Positions 1-6,610 of a DNA stretch of 11,762 nt are shown one piece after another. The number at the start of each line of letters is the position of its first letter. The stretch's first letter is position 1. The notes under the pieces are model-generated. The model did not search any database. It was given only the letters and a program-made list of their open reading frames with translations, and had not been told where the DNA came from. The DNA comes from SKVL01 sp051747785 (GTDB lineage Bacteria; Patescibacteriota; Minisyncoccia; Phycocordibacterales; CSBR16-193), in assembly GCA_051747785.1 (NCBI GenBank), contig JBNJGN010000024.1:1-11762 (forward strand), in the 5' to 3' direction. Position numbers and translations under genes: made by a program.

Positions 1-1175
1 TCGCTCAATGAGTGATTAGGTTTCATGTCTCTGTGCTCGGGATCAAGATAAACAGAGGTGAAGTCCCCTTTGCTTATTTTTAAAAGAGAAGATCTGTTGA
101 AGTAAAGATATTTTGAAAGTGTAACTATGTCACTAAAAGTAGATGAGTTTTGTGGAGAACCTATCGGATCTTTAACATAAGTATCTTTCATTCCAAGGGT
201 GTGAAGATACTTTTCAAGAGTTTCTTTAGTATTCTTGCCTATACGATCAGCTATTGTAATAGATGCTTCTTTGGAAGACTCAGTGAGCATGGCTGCTAAG
301 AGGGTGAAGATGGTTACTTCTTCATCGTCTTTAAATCGGGTTTCAGTATTGGTGTTGTTGTCTGCGTCTTTAGAGATGGTGATTGATGTTCCTATAAAAA
401 ACTTTTCGCTGGCAATAAGAGCTATTGGTAATTTGGTAAAGTCGTAAATTGGAAACTCTTCCTCTGTTTTTTCGTTAGAGAAAACGAAGTCACTTTTAAG
501 ATCAATGGCTAAATAATTTTCCGCTTCGACCTCTCCAACACTGTTAAAGTAGGAAAAATCATCGCGGGAGTACCCTTCTTCAAATACCAGTACCGGCATC
601 CCCGGTCTGGCTTCTTCATAGAGTCTTTTGGCATCTTGTGTTTCCAGACGAATACATCCGGCAGAAGTAGAGGAGACAACATCTCTTCCGTCGGGGTGGT
701 ATGGCCAGCCGTGCATAAAGTAGTTCCCGAAGAACTGTATACTGTAAGGCATATATACTTCATATAAACTGGAAAAATGTTCTTCTGTTTTCCATTCAAC
801 CGCATAAAGACCTGCGGGTGTTTCTGTCCACGTACCGCTCTTTCCTTTGGCGGCTATAGGGAAATCAAACTGAATTTCGCCTTCCCTGTATAGGCGAATG
901 CGCATATCTTTTAGGTTTGTTAGGATAAAACTGCTATCACTTTCTATAAAGGCCTCTTTTACACTATTGAAGTAAAACTCTTCTTGAAGTGAGAGTTGAG
1001 GGCCGTAATCAACCTCAGCCTTCTCTCCCTCAAAGGAGGGTATGGTTATGTTGTAAATAGGTAATGCATGAATGTATATATGAAAAAATATAGCCCCCCA
1101 AAGTGATACACCATATATCAAAACTACTAGCCATAAAGGCATAGGCATGGAAGCGATTCGTGAAAACATTTTCAT
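1..1175 (-). CDS. L,D-transpeptidase (YkuD) fused to a degenerate S11 D,D-carboxypeptidase-like domain, partial
   Basis: The frame is open from an ATG at 1175 to the left edge of the window, giving 391 residues without the C-terminus. Residues 14-36 form one hydrophobic segment, probably an uncleaved anchor that puts the rest outside the membrane. Residues about 85-198 match a YkuD L,D-transpeptidase: His155-Gly and, 19 residues on, Ser171-Ala-Gly-Cys174-Ile-Arg, with Cys174 the expected nucleophile. Such enzymes make 3-3 crosslinks or attach proteins to peptidoglycan. Residues about 218-391 resemble the start of a penicillin-binding S11 peptidase (AIDLKSDFVF, then KLPIALIASE, later GMKDTYVKDPIGSP). 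There the SxxK serine is replaced (Asp245-Phe-Thr-Lys248) and the SxN motif reads Ser300-Ser-Lys302. The YkuD half is confident; loss of catalysis in the S11-like half is inferred. A second ATG at 1169 is also possible. No Shine-Dalgarno site is seen. Confidence 0.85.
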   Translation of the reverse strand, partial: MKMFSRIASMPMPLWLVVLIYGVSLWGAIFFHIYIHALPIYNITIPSFEGEKAEVDYGPQLSLQEEFYFNSVKEAFIESDSSFILTNLKDMRIRLYREGEIQFDFPIAAKGKSGTWTETPAGLYAVEWKTEEHFSSLYEVYMPYSIQFFGNYFMHGWPYHPDGRDVVSSTSAGCIRLETQDAKRLYEEARPGMPVLVFEEGYSRDDFSYFNSVGEVEAENYLAIDLKSDFVFSNEKTEEEFPIYDFTKLPIALIASEKFFIGTSITISKDADNNTNTETRFKDDEEVTIFTLLAAMLTESSKEASITIADRIGKNTKETLEKYLHTLGMKDTYVKDPIGSPQNSSTFSDIVTLSKYLYFNRSSLLKISKGDFTSVYLDPEHRDMKPNHSLS

Positions 1176-1318
1176 AATTATTTATCGGTAGTTTTAAGTG
1201 TAAACAAAAAATTACCCTGAATGGTTAGGATGCTCTTTATTATAACCTTATTTTGTCTTTACGGGTGTTAATTACTTACTCTTCCCGATGTCATTTTTTC
1301 CGGTTAATATTTATTTAT

Positions 1319-2185
1319 ATGAAAATAAAAAAAGCTATAATCCCTGTAGCCGGTATGGGGACTAGATTTTTACCGGCAACTAAGGCTCAACCTAAAGAGA
1401 TGCTTCCGGTCGTTGATAAGCCTGTTATACAGTACATTGTAGAGGAGGCGGTCTCCGCCGGTATAGAGACAGTAATATTCGTAACCTCACTGGGCAAAAG
1501 AGCTATAGAGGATCATTTTGATAGGAATTTTGAGCTGGAATACCGTCTTCATCAGAAAGGGAAAAAAGAACTTTTGGATAAAATAAAATCTGTTGAAGGA
1601 CTTGCCGATTTCGCATTTGTTAGACAGAATGAACCAAAAGGAGACGGGCACGCGCTACTGAGCGCCGCTCCTCTTATTGGGAATGAGCCGGTTGCCGTAC
1701 TTTTCGGGGATGACATCATTGATATGAACCGTTCGGCAATAGGAGAGCTTATTGAAACATACGAACGTCTTGGTGCGCCGGTTTTGGCTGTTCAAAAAGT
1801 TCCTAAAAACAGAGTTTCTCAATATGGTGTTATAGATGGGGAAAAGAAGAACAAAAAGGAGTGGCTTGTTAATAATTTTATTGAAAAACCGGAACCGAAA
1901 GAGGCGCCGACAACCGAAGCGGTAGTTGGTCGTTATGTAATAACGCCAGAGATATTAAATATTCTCAAAACTCAAAAACCGGGGAAAGGAGGGGAGATAA
2001 GACTTGCCGATGCTTTTATTACCCACATATCAAAAGGAGGATCACTTTATGCCCGAGCTTTTGATGGAGTTCGTTATGATTGCGGGAGTAAATTTGAATT
2101 CGTTATGGCTCAGATTGAGTTGGGCTTAAAACATCCGGAGATAAAAAAAGAGTTGAGATCTTATCTTAAGAAAAGATTTGAATGA
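1319..2185 (+). CDS. galU: UTP-glucose-1-phosphate uridylyltransferase (UDP-glucose pyrophosphorylase)
   Basis: This cytoplasmic enzyme makes UDP-glucose from UTP and glucose-1-phosphate for envelope polysaccharides and nucleotide-sugar interconversion. The 288 residues are full length for bacterial GalU. The nucleotide-binding signature is at the N-terminus (AGMGTRFLPATKAQPKEMLP, residues 11-30). It is followed by Gln104 and GDGHA (108-112) in the base-binding region, FGDD (129-132) for metal and sugar phosphate, the EKP motif (189-191), GKGGEIRLADA (222-232) and YDCGSK (253-258). The frame is open upstream to a TTG at 1253, but those 22 residues are not GalU-like, so I use the ATG at 1319. 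There is no Shine-Dalgarno site; a -10-like TAATAT lies at 1305-1310, eight bases before the ATG, so the mRNA may be leaderless. The TGA stop is followed five codons later by TAA. It diverges from the YkuD gene. Confidence 0.96.
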   Translation: MKIKKAIIPVAGMGTRFLPATKAQPKEMLPVVDKPVIQYIVEEAVSAGIETVIFVTSLGKRAIEDHFDRNFELEYRLHQKGKKELLDKIKSVEGLADFAFVRQNEPKGDGHALLSAAPLIGNEPVAVLFGDDIIDMNRSAIGELIETYERLGAPVLAVQKVPKNRVSQYGVIDGEKKNKKEWLVNNFIEKPEPKEAPTTEAVVGRYVITPEILNILKTQKPGKGGEIRLADAFITHISKGGSLYARAFDGVRYDCGSKFEFVMAQIELGLKHPEIKKELRSYLKKRFE

Positions 2186-2210
2186 AGGGTGTTGATGGCC
2201 TAAAAAAGTG

Positions 2211-2239
2211 TTTTTAAAAGAGTATAAATAGAGTATAAT
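2211..2239 (+). promoter_or_regulatory. Putative promoter of the ECF-like/TspO cluster
   Basis: A perfect -10 hexamer TATAAT is at 2234-2239. Seventeen bases upstream lies a weak -35 (TTTTTA, 2211-2216). The predicted start of transcription is near 2246, leaving an untranslated leader of about 27 bases before the ATG at 2273. The local sequence is AT-rich, so chance matches are possible. Confidence 0.4.
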
Positions 2240-2272
2240 AAAAAAAGTTATTAAAATATTAGATTCTAAATT

Positions 2273-2791
2273 ATGAAAGAAAAAGTAAAAGCCGTTGCCC
2301 TAGGACGTTCTTCGGCGGCTATAGAAACATTTTATTTTGCCATTCTTCTATCGCTTGCTCTTTTTGCTCCCCTTATAGGGGTACAGTGGATTACCGGACC
2401 TTTGGTGAACGCCTCTCTTTTCCTGGCAACCGCCTTAACCGGCGTTCAGGGTGCTGTCCTTATAGCTTTGATGCCAAGTGTCCTGGCTCTTTCTGTGGGT
2501 CTTTTGCCGGCTGTTATGGCACCAATGGTTCCTTTTATTATGACCGGTAACGTTATTTTGGTTATCACTTTCAATTATTTCAAAAACAAAAAGATGCCAG
2601 TTGGAGTCTTCATGGCTTCGGTTTTAAAGTTCGTTTTCCTTTATGCTTCAAGTTTTGTTGTAGCGGGACTCTTTATGAAAAGTGAATTTGCCCTGAAAGC
2701 GGCAAACATGATGGGGTGGCCTCAGCTTTTAACGGCGCTTGCAGGTGGTATTATAGCTTTTTGTGTGTTAAAAGTTATAAAAAAAATATAA
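2273..2791 (+). CDS. ECF-transporter S-component-like integral membrane protein
   Basis: This is a 172-residue, highly hydrophobic protein with about five or six membrane segments (roughly residues 20-38, 44-78 as one or two, 84-102, 110-134 and 151-169). A Pro/Gly-rich core (TGPLVNASLF, later GLLPAVMAPMVPFIMTGN) recalls substrate-binding S components of energy-coupling factor vitamin transporters. The S-component assignment is by general appearance only; the substrate cannot be read from the sequence and no ECF ATPase or T component is in the window. From memory, and not verified, proteins like this are often found near [FeFe] hydrogenases and are sometimes labelled 'iron hydrogenase' in databases, which would fit the hydAB operon nearby; it has no cysteine pattern of a hydrogenase. 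It is the first gene of a + strand cluster: the next reading frame begins 10 bases downstream, followed by tspO. Confidence 0.6.
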   Translation: MKEKVKAVALGRSSAAIETFYFAILLSLALFAPLIGVQWITGPLVNASLFLATALTGVQGAVLIALMPSVLALSVGLLPAVMAPMVPFIMTGNVILVITFNYFKNKKMPVGVFMASVLKFVFLYASSFVVAGLFMKSEFALKAANMMGWPQLLTALAGGIIAFCVLKVIKKI

Positions 2792-2801
2792 ATTAGGTAT
2801 C

Positions 2802-3158
2802 ATGAAGGAGACAAAACTGAGATTAATCTATCCTTATCTCTTTTCTTTAGTTGGGTTGGTTTTGAACATTATGGGAAGTGTGCAGTTTATCAATCTAGGT
2901 TTGACAACATGATTTTTTACTGAAGCCGATGAGGTTAATATCTATACTGCACAACAAATGCCTGATCCTGAAAATATAAGTGAGATTGATCCCGAAGAGG
3001 AAAAGAGAACGGAAGAGGAGCATGCTGAGTATTTAAAGAAAGAGAGGCCTGCCAGAAGGCAGGGAAAAGTCGCTGGTGTGCTTGCGATGACAGTAGTTGG
3101 TTTACCTCTTTATCATTCCACATGGTTTGCAAAGAAAGAAGTTAGTAATATTGATTAA
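2802..3158 (+). pseudogene. Small two-helix membrane protein interrupted by an in-frame TGA
   Basis: From the ATG at 2802 one reading frame runs 118 codons to a TAA at 3158, broken only by a TGA at 2910-2912 (codon 37). Before it are 36 residues with one membrane segment (about 9-32, ending FINLGLTT). After it the frame continues at once with FFTEADEVNIYTAQQ, an acidic/charged stretch, a basic patch (KKERPARRQGK) and a second hydrophobic segment (VAGVLAMTVVGLPLY). Both halves make one sensible protein, and from memory small Parcubacteria proteins carry an aromatic residue in the equivalent place (LGLKTYVFTKAD-like), so TGG to TGA is the simplest history. Alternatives are readthrough, a sequencing error, or reinitiation at the ATG at 2958 giving a 66-residue C-terminal product. 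Function unknown. It sits 10 bases after the ECF-like gene and 2 bases before tspO. Confidence 0.6.
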
Positions 3159-3160
3159 AT

Positions 3161-3631
3161 ATGAATAGGTACCTGAAATTATTGATAGCTTTAGGACTTC
3201 CACAGATAGCAGGTCTCATTGGGTCTTATTTTACAACAGCCAATATTTCAACTTGGTATGAGGGACTTGCAAAACCTGAACTGGCTCCTCCTAATTGGGT
3301 TTTTGCTCCTGTTTGGACTACGATTTTCATTATAATAGGGGTAGCTTTCTTTTTGGTTTGGAATAAAGGGATGGAAAGGCAGGATGTAAAGATGGCTTCG
3401 GTAGTTTTTGTTATTCAGCTGGTATTCAATACTCTTTGGTCTGTTATTTTCTTTGGAATGCAAAGCCCTATGTTTGGATTTGTTTGGATAATTCTTCTGT
3501 GGTTGGTAATAGCTCTCAATATATTTATCTTTTTCAGGATCTCCAAAGTCACCGGCTGGCTTCTTGTTCCGTACATTCTTTGGGTGAGTTTTGCCGCTTA
3601 CCTTAATTATGCTATCTGGATGCTTAATTAA
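3161..3631 (+). CDS. tspO: TspO/MBR family membrane protein (tryptophan-rich sensory protein)
   Basis: The 156 residues form the usual five transmembrane helices of the TspO/peripheral benzodiazepine receptor family, which bind porphyrins and other hydrophobic ligands in the inner membrane. Family landmarks are present in order: Trp32-Tyr33, KPELAPPNWVFAPVW (38-52), Asn90 with LWS (92-94), the PY..W pair (Pro137-Tyr138, Trp141), FAAYLN (144-149) and the final MLN. Length is typical. The ATG lies two bases after the TAA of the preceding frame, so it is probably cotranscribed and translationally coupled. It ends eight bases from the 3' end of hydA on the other strand with no obvious terminator between. 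The family is certain; its physiological role is not, since bacterial TspO has been linked to tetrapyrrole handling and stress responses, and no haem gene is visible here. Confidence 0.93.
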   Translation: MNRYLKLLIALGLPQIAGLIGSYFTTANISTWYEGLAKPELAPPNWVFAPVWTTIFIIIGVAFFLVWNKGMERQDVKMASVVFVIQLVFNTLWSVIFFGMQSPMFGFVWIILLWLVIALNIFIFFRISKVTGWLLVPYILWVSFAAYLNYAIWMLN

Positions 3632-3639
3632 AGAGTGAT

Positions 3640-5346
3640 CTACTTTTTGATCTGAAGGTAGCCGGTTTCTAATATTTTCTTTCTTCTCTCTTCCGGTAGG
3701 TTGTTAAGGTAATTATCAAAAATATCCTTAACCACAGGATTTTGGTGAGCTTTTCTTAGTTCCGTTTCTGTGTCTATTTTATACAGAGACTCTATTCTCT
3801 TTTTAACTATTTCAAAAGTTGTGGGAATGGGTTGCCCACCTCCGCCGATACATCCTCCGGGACATGCCATTACCTCTACATAATCATAGGCAGAGCTGTC
3901 CTCCTTTACTTCTTCAAGAATCTTTCTGGCATTGCGCACTGTAGAGACAACTGCCACTTTTAATTTTTTTTCTCCTATAGTAACCTCCGTCTTTTTTATC
4001 CCTTTCATACCTCTTACTTCCTCAAATTCAAGCCTGCCCATATCTTCTCCGGTCAACTTAAAGCAAGCGGTTCTAAGTGCAGATTCCATTACTCCCCCTG
4101 AAGCTCCGTATATAGCCGCGGCGCCGGTATACTCACCTTGAGTATCAACCTCTCCGGGTTCCAGTTCAGGTAGGTTGATATCGTATTTCTTGAGAAGTAA
4201 CGCGAATTCTCGGGTAGTTAAAACGTTATCTACTGGTAACATCCCGTCTATTTTTAACTTCTGCAAAGATGCCTCGTATTTTTTTGACGTGCAGGGCATA
4301 AATGAGACCACTACTATATTTTTGGGATCAATATTCTCTTTTTCTGCCCACCATGTTTTATATATAGCTCCGGCGTGTATCTGAGGGGAGCGGGCGGTGG
4401 TTAGGTGATTAAGCATGTCCCTATAATGCAGTTCCATGAATTTAACCCAAGCTGGACAGCAGGATGTGAACATGGGCAAGTCTCTGTTCTCTTTTATTCT
4501 TTCTACCAACTCTTCCGCTTCAACTATGGTGGTAATATCAGCGCCCATGTTAACGTCAAAAACTTTATCAAAGCCTAGATTTCTGAAAGCTGTGTATGCC
4601 TGTGCTGTTAAATTCGTGCCAATAGGCATACCAAACTCTTCGCCTATGCTGGTTCTGACTGACGGGGCCATCTGAGCGATAACTACTTTATCTTTATCGT
4701 TAAGCGCCTTTTCAACCTCTTCTATTTGGCTTATCTCACGTGCCGCTGCTACGGGGCAGTGAAGGGTGCACTGTCCGCAGTATATACAGGAAGTCTCTAG
4801 TTTCTTGGTGTGTCCAGCGTGAGTTTGATTGCCCTTACCTTCCATCTTAAGGAATCCCACTCCTATCTTTTCACAGATCTCAACACATTTGTTACAGGCG
4901 ATACATAATTGAGGATCTATTTCGGCCGCTTTACACATTTTGTATAGATCGGCATCTATCTGAGGGCGGTCGTACTCACTTCCTGATACGTCGTATTTAT
5001 CCATTCTCTCTGCAACTTTACAGTAAAGTCCCTTTTGACACTTGGGGCAGTTCTCTTTGTGGCCTGCCAATAGCAATTCCATGTTGGTCTTTCTAAGTTT
5101 TTCAACTTCGGCGGTGTCTGTTTTTACGGAAAGACCTTTTTTTGCCTTTAGGTCACAGGATGTGGTTACTTTTCCGGTCTTTTCTACTTCAACAAGGCAT
5201 GTTCGGCAACGCGATTCTGTTGGAAGGTCATCGTGATGACAGAAGTGGGGTATATCTATTCCATTTCTAATGGCCACTTGAAGAATACTTTCACCCGCTG
5301 AGGCGGAGTACTCTTTTCCGTTTATGTGAACTTTAATTTCTTTCAT
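3640..5346 (-). CDS. hydA: [FeFe] hydrogenase catalytic subunit HydA
   Basis: This 568-residue cytoplasmic enzyme reduces protons to H2 at the H-cluster. Domains in order: a plant-type [2Fe-2S] ferredoxin with Cys36, 47, 50 and 64; a His-Cys3 [4Fe-4S] site (His96, Cys100, 103, 109); two [4Fe-4S] sites (Cys148, 151, 154, 158 and Cys187, 190, 193, 197, with usual ligand swapping); the H-cluster domain with TSCCPAW (294-300), MPCTSKK (350-356) and MACPGGCIGGGGQP (493-506); and a C-terminal small-subunit-like domain (about 510-568). H-cluster ligands should be Cys297, 352, 495 and 499, with Cys296 the proton shuttle. Domain order and length match the clostridial CpI (M3) type, without the extra C-terminal cluster of Thermotoga HydA. 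The ATG overlaps the hydB stop by four bases (ATGA), so the two are coupled. The stop is TAG. No maturase gene (hydE, hydF, hydG) is in the window, so these must lie elsewhere. Confidence 0.97.
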   Translation of the reverse strand: MKEIKVHINGKEYSASAGESILQVAIRNGIDIPHFCHHDDLPTESRCRTCLVEVEKTGKVTTSCDLKAKKGLSVKTDTAEVEKLRKTNMELLLAGHKENCPKCQKGLYCKVAERMDKYDVSGSEYDRPQIDADLYKMCKAAEIDPQLCIACNKCVEICEKIGVGFLKMEGKGNQTHAGHTKKLETSCIYCGQCTLHCPVAAAREISQIEEVEKALNDKDKVVIAQMAPSVRTSIGEEFGMPIGTNLTAQAYTAFRNLGFDKVFDVNMGADITTIVEAEELVERIKENRDLPMFTSCCPAWVKFMELHYRDMLNHLTTARSPQIHAGAIYKTWWAEKENIDPKNIVVVSFMPCTSKKYEASLQKLKIDGMLPVDNVLTTREFALLLKKYDINLPELEPGEVDTQGEYTGAAAIYGASGGVMESALRTACFKLTGEDMGRLEFEEVRGMKGIKKTEVTIGEKKLKVAVVSTVRNARKILEEVKEDSSAYDYVEVMACPGGCIGGGGQPIPTTFEIVKKRIESLYKIDTETELRKAHQNPVVKDIFDNYLNNLPEERRKKILETGYLQIKK

Positions 5347-6344
5347 TTTTCTTTTAGGACATTTGAATAATAAGATTTAATAGGCACACTTACTGATCTC
5401 CCCAAACCGCAAAAAGAGGTGCTTTCGGTTGTTCTTAGTATTTTAAAGATCTCTTTCCAGGGTATTTCATCGTTCTTTTCTACCAGTCTATACAACTGAT
5501 ATGTTCCCATACGGCAGGGCGTGCATTTTCCACAGCTCTCATTGCGGTAGAAGTTAAACCAGCGTCTAAGTAGATCTCTGGGGTCTCTTTTAGTATTATA
5601 AACCTCCAGTCCTCCGGCTCCGCTAACTTTTCGTTCTCTTAGCTGTTCCTGGTTTAAAACCTCTCCGGAAGCGCTTCCTCCTACTTGTGCGAAAAATTCA
5701 AAATCGGGATAATTACCAGTTTCTTTGAGAACCTCTTCTATCTTCCAGTCGGCCGGAAGATGATAAACGCCGGGGTTTTCAACTTCTCCAGATATGGAGT
5801 AGAACCTTTTGTTCTCAAATGAGCCTTCCTCAACAAGCGCCACGTTATAGAAAGTTTCAACGTTATTAATTAGTGTCGGTTTTTTAAAAAGCCCTTCTTT
5901 GGAGGGGTAGGGAGGTTTCATTCTCGGTTCTGTTCTTTCTCTTTCAATAGCGTTAAGAAGAGCGGTCTCTTCTCCTCCTATGTAATTGGGTTTTTTAATA
6001 TGAAAACCGATGTAGTATCCGTTATGGTTGTAGGTGCTAACTATATCGTATAACTCTTGTCCTGCTCTGCCGTAGTACTTTTGATTTATATTAAAAAGAG
6101 CCTCTTTTGTACCGAGATAGTCAAGTGCTAGCACCATTCCTTTCACGACCATCTCTGGGTAACTATCCAGTATAAATATATCTTTAAAAAGCCCGATCTC
6201 GCCTTCGCTGGCATTACAGATAACGTATTTATCATCGCCCTCTGTTGAAGCCACCTCCTTCCATTTCTTAGCGGTGGGGTATCCTGCTCCTCCTCGTCCG
6301 ATTAATCCGGCCTCTTCTATTTTTTTAACGATGTCTTCACTCAT
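5343..6344 (-). CDS. hydB: NuoF/HydB-like NADH-dehydrogenase subunit of the hydrogenase (short form)
   Basis: This 333-residue flavoprotein would take electrons from NAD(P)H through FMN and an Fe-S cluster to HydA. It has the glycine-rich FMN/NADH loop (GRGGAGYPTAKKW, 16-28), a second nucleotide loop (CNASEGEIG, 43-51), GGEETALLN (123-131), PPYPSKEGLF (144-153), an SLBB domain around GEVENPGVY (186-194), and a [4Fe-4S] site with Cys271, 274, 277 and Cys312 (SCGKCTPCRMG ... FCGLG). It is short: it lacks the N-terminal [2Fe-2S] thioredoxin-like domain and the C-terminal ferredoxin domain of classical HydB, and even the first ~50 residues of NuoF. The second loop departs from the usual CNADESEPG. 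It is first gene of the operon and overlaps hydA by four bases. No hydC/nuoE-like gene is adjacent. Identity as a NuoF-family subunit is sure; cofactor preference is not. Confidence 0.92.
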   Translation of the reverse strand: MSEDIVKKIEEAGLIGRGGAGYPTAKKWKEVASTEGDDKYVICNASEGEIGLFKDIFILDSYPEMVVKGMVLALDYLGTKEALFNINQKYYGRAGQELYDIVSTYNHNGYYIGFHIKKPNYIGGEETALLNAIERERTEPRMKPPYPSKEGLFKKPTLINNVETFYNVALVEEGSFENKRFYSISGEVENPGVYHLPADWKIEEVLKETGNYPDFEFFAQVGGSASGEVLNQEQLRERKVSGAGGLEVYNTKRDPRDLLRRWFNFYRNESCGKCTPCRMGTYQLYRLVEKNDEIPWKEIFKILRTTESTSFCGLGRSVSVPIKSYYSNVLKEK

Positions 6345-6370
6345 TTTTTGTGCTGTTTGTATTACTTTTT

Positions 6371-6379
6371 ATTATAACA
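6371..6379 (-). promoter_or_regulatory. Extended -10 promoter of hydBA
   Basis: Read on the minus strand, 6379-6371 is TGTTATAAT, a perfect extended -10 (TGnTATAAT). No convincing -35 is seen (the expected place is A-rich), which is acceptable for an extended -10. Transcription would start near 6364, leaving about 20 untranslated bases before the hydB ATG at 6344. No Shine-Dalgarno site lies in that leader. Confidence 0.55.
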
Positions 6380-6418
6380 GAAAATAAGAATTATTTTTTT
6401 TATAAAGTGGATTTCTGA

Positions 6419-6548
6419 AAGACAAAAAGAGACCTAAAGAGAAAGGTCTGTCACTATGTTAATAATTTTGGGTTTTTAAATGTCCTTATTTTATATGGGG
6501 CCCTCTGTCTCTTTAGGTCAAGACCGTTCTTCTGACGTTTTTTGTCTT
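6419..6548 (-). repeat. Nested inverted repeats between cysK and hydB, possible terminator or structured RNA
   Basis: The 266-base gap between hydB and cysK has no convincing coding frame. It holds a perfect 12-base inverted repeat, GACCTAAAGAGA at 6431-6442 against its complement at 6508-6519, and outside it a perfect 10-base pair, AAGACAAAAA at 6419-6428 against 6539-6548. The arms are unequal: about 19 bases separate inner and outer arms on one side and 2 on the other. On the minus strand the inner stem, or a local six-base hairpin inside its 3' arm (AGACCT/AGGTCT), is followed by CTTTTTGTCTTT, so this may end cysK transcription. A GGGCCC palindrome lies in the 65-base loop. The repeats are seen directly; function is inferred. 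Confidence 0.5.
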
Positions 6549-6610
6549 ATTCAGAATGAAGGTAGTGAAGGTCTTATTAGGTTATGGTCATAGGTAAATT
6601 AAGTAGTGTA

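Noticed and set aside
509..805. Minus-strand 98-residue frame
   Set aside because: It lies in another frame of the YkuD-domain gene, whose motifs (His155, Cys174) are in the overlapping frame; the 98-residue product has no family features.
1253..1318. Longer TTG start for galU
   Set aside because: The extra 22 residues are not GalU-like, whereas the ATG at 1319 gives the normal N-terminus directly before the nucleotide-binding motif.
2910..2912. Selenocysteine codon
   Set aside because: No adjacent SECIS-like hairpin is apparent, and the position in a small membrane protein gives no redox context.
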